Assembly (NCBI RefSeq): GCF_018688335.1
Contig: NZ_CP061316.1
Location: 1,922,001 to 1,986,000 of the forward strand
Source of the DNA: Polynucleobacter sp. AP-Jannik-300A-C4
GTDB lineage: Bacteria; Pseudomonadota; Gammaproteobacteria; Burkholderiales; Burkholderiaceae
Reading direction: 5' to 3'
DNA length: 64,000 nt
The notes below the pieces were generated by a model. The model was not told where the DNA came from. It was given only the letters and a program-made list of their open reading frames with translations, and searched no databases. The translations under genes were made by a program, and so were the position numbers. Of the stretch, positions 1-7,094 are shown piece by piece. Position 1 is the stretch's first letter. Every line of letters begins with the position of its first letter.

Positions 1-245
1 TTGTGATTAGCGGCATTTCTACAAATGAACTTAATGCTCTAGTTGGAAAGATTTTCTATTTAGGGGGCCTTATGTTTAGGGGTACAGAATTATGTGCGCC
101 CTGCCAAAGACCAGCCAATCTACTCAAAAGGCCCGATTTTATGAATGCATTTGAGAATAGGGGCGGACTGAGAGCAGAGGCGCTCGAGTCCGGATGCCTT
201 ATCCCTGGAGATCCCCTCGACTTTTCAGAATCTGATAGAAATTAA
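1..245 (+). CDS. MOSC domain protein, C-terminal fragment (cut by window edge)
   Basis: The reading frame enters from outside the window and ends at a TAA at 243-245, so only about the last 80 residues are visible. The segment GISTNELNALVGKIF followed by a Cys-rich stretch CAPCQRP is typical of the C-terminal part of MOSC domains, the sulfur-carrier fold of molybdenum-cofactor sulfurases and YiiM-like proteins. The cysteine there is the usual ligand or sulfur carrier of the family. The next gene starts 19 bases downstream on the same strand, so the two may be cotranscribed. The catalytic substrate cannot be told from this fragment. Confidence 0.75.
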   Translation, partial: VISGISTNELNALVGKIFYLGGLMFRGTELCAPCQRPANLLKRPDFMNAFENRGGLRAEALESGCLIPGDPLDFSESDRN

Positions 246-264
246 CTCGACTTAATATTGTTAT

Positions 265-912
265 ATGACAACTACAAAACTCTGCCTGATTCGCCATGGA
301 GAAACTGCCTGGAATGCCGAAAGACGGTTGCAAGGCCACACCGATACGCCCCTTAATCCCAAAGGTGTATTACAGGCACGCCAAATGGCTCAAGCGCTTA
401 AAGACATTAATCTTGGGTTTGATGTCTTATATACCAGCGACCTGAAAAGAGCTGCTGATACTGCAAATGCTGTCGTTGAATTATTTGGAGTAGAAGCGCA
501 GGTCGATAGCGCTTTACGAGAGCGCAATTTTGGCGTACTTCAAGGGCTCTCAATTACTGAAGCCCCTCTGTTACGGCCTGATATTTGGCAAGCGCATATC
601 GCCCGCGACTTAGATCATGATCTCGAGGGTGGTGAAAGTATTCAGCAGTTTTCATTACGCGTACGAAATGCGCTAGACAGCATCCAAAAGCGTCATGCCG
701 GTAAAACTATATTAGTAGTTAGTCATGGTGGCACACTCGACATGATGTATCGCATAGCAAGCAATCAATCTCTGAGCGCACAGCGAATTGTCTCGGTACC
801 AAATGCATCATTAAATTGGATTAGCCATGAAGAATCGAGTGGCTGGGCAGTAGATCAATGGGCAGATACTCGGCACTTAAAAGGCTCTGCTCTTGAAAAC
901 GTTGACCTCTAA
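265..912 (+). CDS. Histidine phosphatase family protein (phosphoglycerate mutase-like)
   Basis: A 215-residue protein of the histidine phosphatase superfamily. The signature LIRHGETAWN lies at residues 8-17, with His11 the expected phosphate acceptor. The second conserved histidine is in VVSHGGTLD near residue 154. Arg and Glu residues expected in the pocket are present (YTSDLKRAADTA, LRERNFGVLQG). This places it with the GpmB/CobC-like branch, which comprises cofactor-independent-size phosphatases acting on small phosphomonoesters in the cytoplasm. The true substrate is unknown. It follows the MOSC gene closely and is ended by a strong bidirectional terminator. Confidence 0.88.
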   Translation: MTTTKLCLIRHGETAWNAERRLQGHTDTPLNPKGVLQARQMAQALKDINLGFDVLYTSDLKRAADTANAVVELFGVEAQVDSALRERNFGVLQGLSITEAPLLRPDIWQAHIARDLDHDLEGGESIQQFSLRVRNALDSIQKRHAGKTILVVSHGGTLDMMYRIASNQSLSAQRIVSVPNASLNWISHEESSGWAVDQWADTRHLKGSALENVDL

Positions 913-944
913 GTAAAAAGTCACCATCAGGTGACTTTTTACTT
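911..944. terminator. Bidirectional rho-independent terminator
   Basis: Perfect 15-bp inverted repeat with an ATCA loop. The outer part is A-rich on one side and T-rich on the other, so it can end transcription from both the phosphatase gene (+) and the converging small gene at 957 (-). Confidence 0.9.
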
Positions 945-956
945 TTCAGAAAGGAT

Positions 957-1196
957 TTATTTTCTGATGTGTGCGTGACGGGCAGCATCTTGTGACATGC
1001 CCTCACCTTTTGGCTTACCTTCAAGCGCCTCTTTTTCAGCAGTAATTTCTTTGCGACGCTCTTTGCAAGAACCGGCAATCTCTTGCAAAGCTTTACGAGC
1101 TCTGGCAGCGGAAGCTTTGATTCCTTTACCATGGAACTTTTCATTCTCTGATTGGTATGTTTCGAAAGCGGCAATTAATTTGTCATGATGAGACAT
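957..1196 (-). CDS. Small hypothetical protein, charged, helical
   Basis: A 79-residue protein rich in Lys, Glu and Ala, without signal peptide or membrane segment. It starts MSHHDKLIAAFETYQSENEK. The pattern of charged heptads suggests a single long helix or helical hairpin. The C-terminal half carries GKPKGEGMSQDAARHAHIRK. I do not recognise a family. It converges with the phosphatase gene on a shared terminator and has its own spacer upstream, so it is probably monocistronic. The frame is preferred over the overlapping 117-residue minus-strand frame, which runs into the phosphatase gene. Confidence 0.65.
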   Translation of the reverse strand: MSHHDKLIAAFETYQSENEKFHGKGIKASAARARKALQEIAGSCKERRKEITAEKEALEGKPKGEGMSQDAARHAHIRK

Positions 1197-1268
1197 ATTT
1201 TTCCTTATGAATAATTGAAATAATCAGCTTAAGAGCACTTTAACCCAATATACCAAAGTCACTGCAAT

Positions 1269-2039
1269 TTATTTCGTCCACTGATTAATAATTGCCTTTA
1301 ATTTTTCTGGTCCCAACTCAGAAAGGTATAAATTAAAGTCGTCCCTCAATTTGGAGCCTTTTTTAAAGGCAAATCCTAGGTTATCAAAACCCACCACTTG
1401 GTAGCTACTGCTCACTGGGAGATTTAACGATTTTTGATAACTTCGCAGCATCACACTATCCACAAATACCAAGTCTACATTGCCATTTTGCAAAGCAATT
1501 AAGGCCTCTGTGGGTGAAGGATAAAGCTTCACTCGGTCCAAGGAGTAATACCCTTTTGGCTGCAACACGTCTTTTACATAATCATCAAAGACGCTGCCGG
1601 TTGGATAAGCAATAGTATATTTTTGTAACTGGGATAAATCGGCAATCTTAATATTACGATTTTGTAGGCTAATTAAATCCCAAGTACTTGTGAAGTATGG
1701 CTTGGAAAAATCTATCACTTCTTTGCGTTTATCTGTAATAGAGATACCCGAGAACGCAACATCAGCCTGCCCGCTAGTCACCGCGCCCAACATACCTAGC
1801 CAATCGTAAGCAGTCATTTTGAATGTACAACCCCGTGACTTGCAGTAACCCTCAAATATTTCCAAATCTACGCCCGTGTATTTGCCATCTTTCTCAAAAA
1901 GCATTGGGGGGATGGCAGGCGATACAGCAACCTTAATCACATTAGATTGCTCTTCCTTGGAGCATGCGCCAAGTACAAATAGGCTTGCTAACAATATCGA
2001 TATTATTTTCAATAGTCTCATGATGTATTTAGCATTCAA
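1269..2039 (-). CDS. Amino-acid-type ABC transporter substrate-binding lipoprotein
   Basis: A 256-residue family-3 solute-binding protein. The N-terminus has a hydrophobic signal ending in the lipobox LGAC, so Cys at about residue 26 would be lipidated and the protein held in the periplasm. Typical signatures follow: VAVSPAIPPMLFEKDGKYTGVDLEIFE..., the domain-1 ligand site, then FSGISITDKRKEVIDFSKPY and NVDLVFVDS. These proteins bind polar amino acids or related small ligands. No permease or ATPase gene is adjacent, so it is an orphan binding protein here or has another sensory or structural role. A start six codons later is also possible. Confidence 0.85.
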   Translation of the reverse strand: MNAKYIMRLLKIISILLASLFVLGACSKEEQSNVIKVAVSPAIPPMLFEKDGKYTGVDLEIFEGYCKSRGCTFKMTAYDWLGMLGAVTSGQADVAFSGISITDKRKEVIDFSKPYFTSTWDLISLQNRNIKIADLSQLQKYTIAYPTGSVFDDYVKDVLQPKGYYSLDRVKLYPSPTEALIALQNGNVDLVFVDSVMLRSYQKSLNLPVSSSYQVVGFDNLGFAFKKGSKLRDDFNLYLSELGPEKLKAIINQWTK

Positions 2040-2071
2040 TTAGATGAACGATCTTATCAAGAATTGAATGT

Positions 2072-2097
2072 AAAAAACCACCCGAAGGTGGCTTTTA
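2072..2097 (-). terminator. Rho-independent terminator (CCACC-CGAA-GGTGG)
   Basis: Stem CCACC/GGTGG with a CGAA loop; on the minus strand it is followed by a T run. It ends the 65-residue gene at 2125. The same stem-loop recurs in nearly every unit of the tRNA-Phe array from 11.7 to 21.3 kb, but no tRNA fragment is attached here. Confidence 0.8.
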
Positions 2098-2124
2098 CTT
2101 TCTAATGGCTACTTTTATCTCTTG

Positions 2125-2322
2125 CTAGCCAACGTTTACTTTCTTGGTGGGTACGTGACTCGCTTTACAGAAATCCACAATAGCATCTGCAAATTTGAGA
2201 TAGCGTGCGTTCACCAACCTCAGTTCGCTTAACTCTGATACGGTTTTTGATACTTCGCGTTTAAACGATACGTCCTCATAGCCTGGATGATATGGGGCTT
2301 CCTTAGTGTAGATATTGCTCAT
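2125..2322 (-). CDS. Small hypothetical protein downstream of a glycine riboswitch
   Basis: A 65-residue protein beginning MSNIYTKEAPYHPGYEDVSF, with no signal peptide or membrane segment. The middle is a likely amphipathic helix (KTVSELSELRLVNARYLKFADAIVDFCKA, given here as one region) and the end reads KKVNVG. I do not recognise a family. It is the only gene between the tandem glycine aptamers at 2463-2655 and the terminator at 2072, so it is the gene the riboswitch transcript now reads into. Its own ribosome-binding site is weak (AGG, 8 bases before ATG). Confidence 0.6.
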   Translation of the reverse strand: MSNIYTKEAPYHPGYEDVSFKREVSKTVSELSELRLVNARYLKFADAIVDFCKASHVPTKKVNVG

Positions 2323-2390
2323 AATTTGCCTATTTCAGTAAGATTGTTAATGGTCCCAATGCGGGAAATAGCTAATGCGCTCTTACTGAT

Positions 2391-2411
2391 TTAGCTTGGG
2401 GTGGTATTCAT
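2391..2411 (-). pseudogene. Possible remnant start of gcvT (six codons)
   Basis: On the minus strand an AGGAG ribosome-binding site lies 6 bases before an ATG that opens only MNTTPS and a stop. It sits 52 bases downstream of the second glycine aptamer, where gcvT normally begins. Many GcvT proteins start with a similar Met-Asn-Thr-Thr-Pro type sequence. I infer that an aminomethyltransferase gene was deleted just after its sixth codon. A short leader peptide is the alternative. Confidence 0.35.
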
Positions 2412-2462
2412 ACAGGGCTCCTAACTTGCGCGTGCGCATTCAATGCGTCACTCGCTTGCCGC

Positions 2463-2655
2463 TCCCCCTGTCCTTGATACCTGAGAGATTCACACTAAGA
2501 CCTAGCTTAGTGCTTGCTCCTTCGGTGCACCATCAATATGGTGACTCTCCAGACGGCAGTTTAGGATAAGCAGTACCTTCCTGTTGGGTACCTGAGCGTT
2601 CATGGGAGTTTGCGCCTTCGGTGGAGGCCTATGGCCTCACTCTCCTGCTTAGCAT
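2463..2655 (-). promoter_or_regulatory. Tandem glycine riboswitch (two aptamers)
   Basis: Read on the minus strand there are two successive copies of the glycine aptamer pattern. The first (about 2655-2575) has CAGGAGAGTG, CACCGAAGGCGCAA and CTCAGGTACC. The second (about 2560-2463) has CTGGAGAGTCACC, GCACCGAAGGAGCAAG and CTCTCAGGTATCAAGG. These blocks match the conserved P1/P3 core of the family, which usually activates gcv genes for glycine cleavage. No gcv gene follows in the window. The transcript runs into a six-codon frame and then the 65-residue gene at 2322-2125. Confidence 0.88.
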
Positions 2656-2656
2656 T

Positions 2657-2684
2657 AGTATATCTTGAGATGTTACTTTTGTAA
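2657..2684 (-). promoter_or_regulatory. Predicted sigma-70 promoter of the glycine riboswitch
   Basis: On the minus strand TTACAA (2684-2679) and TATACT (2662-2657) are separated by 16 bases, placing a start just before the first aptamer. Confidence 0.6.
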
Positions 2685-2720
2685 TCCTAGCTAATACCTA
2701 GCCCCAGGAATGCCAATAAT

Positions 2721-3086
2721 TTAATTGACCTTTTTAATTTCTTTAATGGTATTGCCTTCACCCAACAACACAATCTTAGGAACATGCTTTGCAACTGCAT
2801 CGTTGCTAACTTGTCCGTATGTGCAAATAATCAGATGGTCGCCAACATGTGCTTTACGTGCAGCAGCGCCATTCAGAGAAATAATGCCGGACCCACGCTT
2901 TGCTTTAATGATGTATGTTGAGAAACGCTCGCCATTATTGATGTTGTAAAGCTCGATCTTTTCAAATTCACGCATATCCGCAGCATCGAGTAAGTCTTCA
3001 TCGATTCCACAAGAGCCTTCGTAATGCAAATCCGCCTCTGTAACGGTTGCTCTGTGAATTTTTCCCAACAACATAATGCGATTCAT
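2721..3086 (-). CDS. panD: Aspartate 1-decarboxylase
   Basis: A 121-residue match over the full length of PanD, the pyruvoyl-dependent enzyme that converts L-aspartate to beta-alanine for pantothenate and coenzyme A. The N-terminus reads [20 protein letters not shown] and the self-cleavage site is Gly24-Ser25 within YEGSCGID, where Ser25 becomes the pyruvoyl group. Conserved Tyr58-region ([11 protein letters not shown]) and NGAAAR motifs of the active site are present. GAGGAAA precedes the ATG as ribosome-binding site. It stands alone; panB and panC are not in this window. Confidence 0.97.
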   Translation of the reverse strand: MNRIMLLGKIHRATVTEADLHYEGSCGIDEDLLDAADMREFEKIELYNINNGERFSTYIIKAKRGSGIISLNGAAARKAHVGDHLIICTYGQVSNDAVAKHVPKIVLLGEGNTIKEIKKVN

Positions 3087-3177
3087 ACGATTTCCTCAAG
3101 AATTAAAAGCATGCCTCTTCCAGCATTTTTAGCAGCTATCTCGCTATTTTCTCAAATTTTTTTGATATTACGCCAGC

Positions 3178-3207
3178 AAAAAACCCCGCTTACACGGGGC
3201 TTTTTGT
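3178..3207 (-). terminator. Rho-independent terminator after the phasin gene
   Basis: GC-rich stem CCCCG/CGGGG with a short loop, flanked by A and T runs. It lies between the phasin stop at 3226 and panD. Confidence 0.85.
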
Positions 3208-3225
3208 TTAACCATTATCTACTAC

Positions 3226-3783
3226 TTACTTGGCGCGACTTTTTCCTGCCTTAGGAGCCTGACCAAATTGACCTTCTGCACTCTTCATTGCTGTTTCAAC
3301 ACTTTTCTCAAAGTTTGCAAAGGCATCTTGAGTGGTTGATCGTACTTGATCAAAATTTTGCATTGCTGTGTTGAATGCCGATGTAAAGGCACTTACATAT
3401 GCTTCTGAGCCTGCTGGCGCCTTTGAGGTAGCGGCTGCGACAAAGCTCTTTAAGTCATCTTGTGATTGATCAATGGCGGCTTCTACAGCCTCAACTAATT
3501 CTTGATTTCCACGACGCAATACTGCGGCCACTTTTTTCTGATAAGCGGCAACTTCAGCAACCGCCTCTTGCACTTCTGGGCTTTGCAGGAGGTCTAAGGC
3601 TGCTTTGGCATCTTTACCCTTTAACAATTCAGCGGCCTTAGCTTGCGCACTGGCTACGGCTTGTTGAGCTGCTTGGTAATTGATTTCTGCTAGTTCTTGA
3701 GCGTTCTCGAGAGCAGTTTGACCCAATGCACGGGCGCTTTCAACGGATTTGGCTTGATTTTCTGCAAATTGATTTTTGAACAT
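3226..3783 (-). CDS. Phasin family protein
   Basis: A 185-residue, Ala-rich, helical protein typical of beta-proteobacterial phasins. The N-terminal part FKNQFAENQAKSVESARALG and repeated Ala/Gln/Lys heptads cover residues 1-165; the C-terminus GQAPKAGKSRAK is basic. Phasins coat polyhydroxyalkanoate granules and limit their size, acting in the cytoplasm at the granule surface. The ribosome-binding site AAGGAAA is 6 bases before the ATG, and a strong terminator follows. No PHA synthase gene is nearby, which is common because phasin genes are often unlinked. Confidence 0.9.
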   Translation of the reverse strand: MFKNQFAENQAKSVESARALGQTALENAQELAEINYQAAQQAVASAQAKAAELLKGKDAKAALDLLQSPEVQEAVAEVAAYQKKVAAVLRRGNQELVEAVEAAIDQSQDDLKSFVAAATSKAPAGSEAYVSAFTSAFNTAMQNFDQVRSTTQDAFANFEKSVETAMKSAEGQFGQAPKAGKSRAK

Positions 3784-3967
3784 GATATTTCCTTTAAAGG
3801 GTTATTTGTTGCACTGCATCATATTAATGGCTTATTTTGGGCTTAGCAAGGAAATATTGCTGCAAAGCAACATATAATTCTGTCAGTTCACGTAGTTTGT
3901 TACAAAAAGCATCGCTAAACCTTGCCTAGGAGGCGCTTTGCTTCATCTAGTTTAGAAATGATTGGTT

Positions 3968-4519
3968 ATGCGCCGTAGATTTATCGTGCTTTTGCTTCTT
4001 TGCATGCCATTGGCAAGCTCACACGCAGAAAGCGCTTCAGAGTGGTTTCAAAACACAACAAATCATCTGGAATCCATTTGGGATAAAGGCAAAAACGAGC
4101 TCTATATTCCGCTCTACACGTATCACATGCCTTATGCGTATTCCCAAGACAAAATCAATCAATACACCGAATATCCGATGGGTATTGGTTTTGGCAGGGG
4201 CCTAATGAATGAGAGCGGTAACTGGGAGGGCATTTATGGGATGACCTTCAAAGACTCGCACGGAATTTATCAGTACATGGTTGGCTATGGCTGGATCCCC
4301 ATGTGGAATATCGGCAATAGTCCTGACTGGAAGTACGGCGTTGGAGCAACTGCATTCATCATGTCGCGCCAAGACATCATGAACTACACTCCCTTCCCTG
4401 GTTTACTGCCCATTGCCTCAATCAGCTACAAAGAGCTCAGCATTCAGACTGCGTATGTGCCTGGCAGTCAAAATGTCGGCAACGTCTTGTTCGCTTGGGC
4501 TAAATACAGTTTGCCCTAA
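3968..4519 (+). CDS. pagP: Lipid A palmitoyltransferase PagP family protein
   Basis: About 183 residues with a signal peptide (MRRRFIVLLLLCMPLASSHA) followed by the PagP outer-membrane barrel. The expected catalytic triad is visible: His in LYTYHMPYAY near residue 52, and Asp-Ser in MTFKDSHGIYQY near 99-100. Aromatic residues that belt the barrel are plentiful. PagP moves palmitate from a phospholipid to lipid A at the cell surface and gives resistance to cationic peptides. The ATG at 3968 is chosen over an upstream TTG at 3962 because it begins directly with the basic signal peptide; the ribosome-binding site is weak for either. Its stop is 6 bases from that of the converging peroxiredoxin gene. 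Confidence 0.9.
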   Translation: MRRRFIVLLLLCMPLASSHAESASEWFQNTTNHLESIWDKGKNELYIPLYTYHMPYAYSQDKINQYTEYPMGIGFGRGLMNESGNWEGIYGMTFKDSHGIYQYMVGYGWIPMWNIGNSPDWKYGVGATAFIMSRQDIMNYTPFPGLLPIASISYKELSIQTAYVPGSQNVGNVLFAWAKYSLP

Positions 4520-4525
4520 ATACAA

Positions 4526-5086
4526 TTAAGCAGGATTATTTTTTAAATAGTCGATCACCCAAACTGGATCACTATCGCTCGGAAAAATTGGGTAGTGCAC
4601 AGCCTCGATCACACCGTTATTCACAATCAAAGTAATGCGCTTGAGCAAAGTCATTCCAGCGGCAACAAAGGTAGGTAGCTGCAATGACTTCTGAAGTTGA
4701 TAATCTGCATCACTTAATACCGGAAATGGTAAATGCAAGCGATCAGCCATCTCTTTTTGGTATTCGGTTGATTGCACGCTCAAACCAAATACCTCCACAC
4801 CTAAGGTGCGCAACTCTTGATAGTGATCTCTAAACGAACAGCTTTGAGGCGTACACCCTCTTGCTCCCGGTATCTGATCCCAGCCTTCTGGCAAAGCAAC
4901 ATTGGGCTGCCCAGTCATTGGATAGCAGTAAATCACTAAGCGCCCTTTACTCTCGCCAAGATTAAAGCGGCTAGCGGTGGTGGCATTCAAAGTGAGGGAA
5001 GGTAAGTGCATGCCAACCAAATGATCGGCAGCCCCATCATCCTGGGGAATAGGTAAGTTGCTAGGCAATTGATTGAAATTGGTCAT
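4526..5086 (-). CDS. Peroxiredoxin-like protein (AhpC/TSA redoxin fold)
   Basis: A 186-residue thioredoxin-fold protein. The segment GRLVIYCYPMTGQP followed by GARGCTPQSCSFRDHY is a peroxiredoxin active site, with the first Cys expected to be peroxidatic and the second, four residues on, possibly resolving. Downstream LGVEVFGLSVQSTEYQKE and FPVLSDADYQL match AhpC/TSA proteins. The function expected is reduction of hydroperoxides in the cytoplasm. It lacks the exact PxxxTxxC core of classical Prx (here PGARGCTPQSC with two inserted residues), so it belongs to an atypical redoxin branch. The gene converges on pagP. Confidence 0.8.
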   Translation of the reverse strand: MTNFNQLPSNLPIPQDDGAADHLVGMHLPSLTLNATTASRFNLGESKGRLVIYCYPMTGQPNVALPEGWDQIPGARGCTPQSCSFRDHYQELRTLGVEVFGLSVQSTEYQKEMADRLHLPFPVLSDADYQLQKSLQLPTFVAAGMTLLKRITLIVNNGVIEAVHYPIFPSDSDPVWVIDYLKNNPA

Positions 5087-5181
5087 AGTGAGATTTAATT
5101 AAACTAAGCTACACATTACAAGATGCTGCAATTAGATACAGCAGAGAGATCCGCTGAATGCTCATCACAAAGGAGGAATGC

Positions 5182-5586
5182 TTACTCGGCTGCTGAACGC
5201 ATTAGTCTCAAGAGTTCAACATCATGCTCGGGTAGGCCATCCAATACGCTAGTGAGGCTTGGCATCTTAGCAATAATTTCCTTTGCCAAGAAGAAGCGCA
5301 TTGACCAGGCGGGAAAACTTCTTTCTTGAATGTCCTCCAGCTTCAATAAGCGTACTTGCTGATGGCGAGGATCTCGCTGAATTTTTTCCCATATTTTCAT
5401 GACCTCCGTACGAGGCCCTTCTAATATTTGGCCAAAATGTTGGTTCTCGTAAAAAAGCACTCCCGATAAGCCTAATTTTTGATTGAGTTGCGCCGCTTGA
5501 TCGGTGAGGCGCATCAACGCCAAGACACCCATATCCTGCGTTGCCTTGCTGATATAGCTCACAGAAATTAATTGGGACTTACTCAT
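5182..5586 (-). CDS. BLUF domain blue-light sensor
   Basis: A 134-residue stand-alone BLUF (FAD-binding blue-light sensing) protein. Key residues can be seen: Tyr in VSYISKA near residue 11, Asn in AAQLNQKLGLSG near 35, Gln in HFGQILEGP near 53, and the Trp/Met pair in FPAWSMRFF near 107. Together these form the photo-switching hydrogen-bond network around flavin. The domain fills nearly the whole protein, leaving a short C-terminal tail, so output must be through a partner protein. No EAL or GGDEF gene is adjacent. Short BLUF proteins are frequent in surface-water bacteria. Confidence 0.93.
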   Translation of the reverse strand: MSKSQLISVSYISKATQDMGVLALMRLTDQAAQLNQKLGLSGVLFYENQHFGQILEGPRTEVMKIWEKIQRDPRHQQVRLLKLEDIQERSFPAWSMRFFLAKEIIAKMPSLTSVLDGLPEHDVELLRLMRSAAE

Positions 5587-5777
5587 CTTGTTATCTTAGG
5601 GTTGAATCTGGCGAATTATAGATATTAGCTTTTGATATAGCCTCAATCAATGCTGATTTACCCGAAAGGCCCAGCAATGCGCGCAACAATCCCCCTGGGA
5701 ATGGCGCCATGATTAATCCAGCCCCATTCTTTGGCAATTTTTAATGGGGCCGATCTTGCAAAGATTCAGAGTATTCC

Positions 5778-6461
5778 CTAAATAACTTCTAGCACTTTAC
5801 TCAAGGAATTACCTTCATAGTTTGGGTTCTCACCGATTTCTTCAAAAGGGTGTCCAAGACGATTAACCCAAAATACATCAAAGCCAAACCACTTTGCGCC
5901 TAACGCATCCCAAGCATTACTTGAAACAAATAACACTTCTTCTTTTTTGACTGGAAATGCTTTTAATAAAAGCTCATAGGATTGTGGGGCAGTCTTAAAT
6001 AGTCGTATATCTTCAACCGTGATAACTTGATCTAGATAGGGCATCAAACCATTACTCTTGACCACTGTTGCTAGCATCTCTCTGCTGCCATTAGACAAAA
6101 TGGCCGTTGACAATCCTTTACTTTTTATTGTCTTGAGGACAGTGAAGCTATCCTCAAAACCAGTGAGCTTTGCATACTGATCCATCAAGCGCTTCTCATT
6201 TTCCGAAGTGAGATTTAAGTTCATGCGCTTGCAAACGTAATGCAAGGAACGAACCGTTAACTCCCAAAAGGGAAGGTAATGCTTGCTGCCACCAGGGTTC
6301 GGGTCACTCATGGTGACTAGGCGAGTGTATTCAATTTGGCGGTCACGCCACATTAAAGCCAAAGCTTGGCCATTACCCGGAAATAAGGCTTCCGCCAACT
6401 CTCCCATGGAATAAACATCAAACAATGTGCCGTAAGCATCAAATGCTATGAGCTTATACAT
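5778..6461 (-). CDS. Haloacid dehalogenase, type II ((S)-2-haloacid dehalogenase family)
   Basis: A 227-residue HAD enzyme. DAYGTLFDVYS at residues 8-18 holds the nucleophile Asp and is the hallmark of the L-2-haloacid dehalogenase subgroup rather than general HAD phosphatases. Later motifs are AILSNGSREML (Ser/Asn motif II), the Lys in LFKTAPQSYE (motif III) and VSSNAWDALGAKWFGF (motif IV). The enzyme would hydrolyse short 2-halocarboxylic acids to hydroxy acids, or a related small substrate. It has no partner genes here. The 190-bp spacer to the BLUF gene holds only a doubtful 39-codon frame. Confidence 0.9.
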   Translation of the reverse strand: MYKLIAFDAYGTLFDVYSMGELAEALFPGNGQALALMWRDRQIEYTRLVTMSDPNPGGSKHYLPFWELTVRSLHYVCKRMNLNLTSENEKRLMDQYAKLTGFEDSFTVLKTIKSKGLSTAILSNGSREMLATVVKSNGLMPYLDQVITVEDIRLFKTAPQSYELLLKAFPVKKEEVLFVSSNAWDALGAKWFGFDVFWVNRLGHPFEEIGENPNYEGNSLSKVLEVI

Positions 6462-6523
6462 GCAGTCTCCTCATGATGGATATTTTTATAATTTTGTTTT
6501 AAACAATATTGGCTAAAGATGTC

Positions 6524-7042
6524 TTACCCAAGTTCTGATTCATTAAAAGCATCTCTTAAATAGACAGGGAGGTCTATAGATGGCGGCCTAAAACCTGACT
6601 GATAAAACATATCTCCAATATGGCCGCGATGAAATGTTTTGTGATTACAGACATGAATCAGAATATCGCCTCTTGTCATTTCTCCAGCACCGCCATCAAC
6701 AAACAAAAAGCTAAGCTTTTCATTGAGTAGTGGTTCAGTCATGGAGTCAGCATATTGAATATACCAATCGCCTGTTTCATTTAACTTTTCAGTTAGGGCC
6801 GCCAAAGAATCGGGTGACTCCGTGGTGCGAGACTTAAACCCATGATCTTTCCCAAGTAAATGAGCTTGCCAGATTTGATCAACAATAGCTACGTGGGCCA
6901 AGGCAAATGACATTCCACCAAATGCGGCAGCGCGCTTTTTAATTACCTCATCAAGCGGCAACGCAGCAATCGCATCCAAAAGCATATTGTTTGCCCACTT
7001 GTTATAGCGTGCAAGCATGCGAATATTGCGAACGGCAGACAT
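6524..7042 (-). CDS. DinB family protein (copy 1)
   Basis: A 172-residue four-helix DinB/YfiT-like protein. The N-terminal MSAVRNIRMLARYNKWANN and the later HVCNHKTFHRGHIGDMF carry the three-histidine pattern that binds a metal ion in this family, together with His50 in ALAHVAIVDQIWQAHLL. These proteins are often thiol-dependent S-transferases; the substrate is unknown. It is a close paralogue of the gene at 16630-17148 in the tRNA-Phe array, and both share about 35 bases upstream and about 40 bases around the stop. The downstream bases here (about 6508-6523) still resemble the end of the array repeat, so this copy was probably once an array unit. Confidence 0.88.
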   Translation of the reverse strand: MSAVRNIRMLARYNKWANNMLLDAIAALPLDEVIKKRAAAFGGMSFALAHVAIVDQIWQAHLLGKDHGFKSRTTESPDSLAALTEKLNETGDWYIQYADSMTEPLLNEKLSFLFVDGGAGEMTRGDILIHVCNHKTFHRGHIGDMFYQSGFRPPSIDLPVYLRDAFNESELG

Positions 7043-7094
7043 ATAGCGCCCTTTAGGTAAGTAAGCACATTCTAGTTATCTAGGGCGCCAAATC

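Noticed and set aside
821..1174. 117-residue minus-strand frame
   Set aside because: It overlaps the phosphatase gene and the better small gene at 957-1196; composition is poor (Leu/Lys runs).
1269..2039. Complete amino-acid ABC transporter operon
   Set aside because: Only the binding protein is present; neighbouring genes are unrelated small proteins.
2463..2655. Array-type terminator repeat or tRNA
   Set aside because: The conserved blocks ACCGAAGGAGCAAG and CTCTCAGGT fit glycine aptamers, not tRNA.
5591..5710. 39-codon minus-strand frame starting MAPFPGGLLRALLGLSGKSA
   Set aside because: No ribosome-binding site, no recognised homologue; could be the end of a lost gene but support is too weak.
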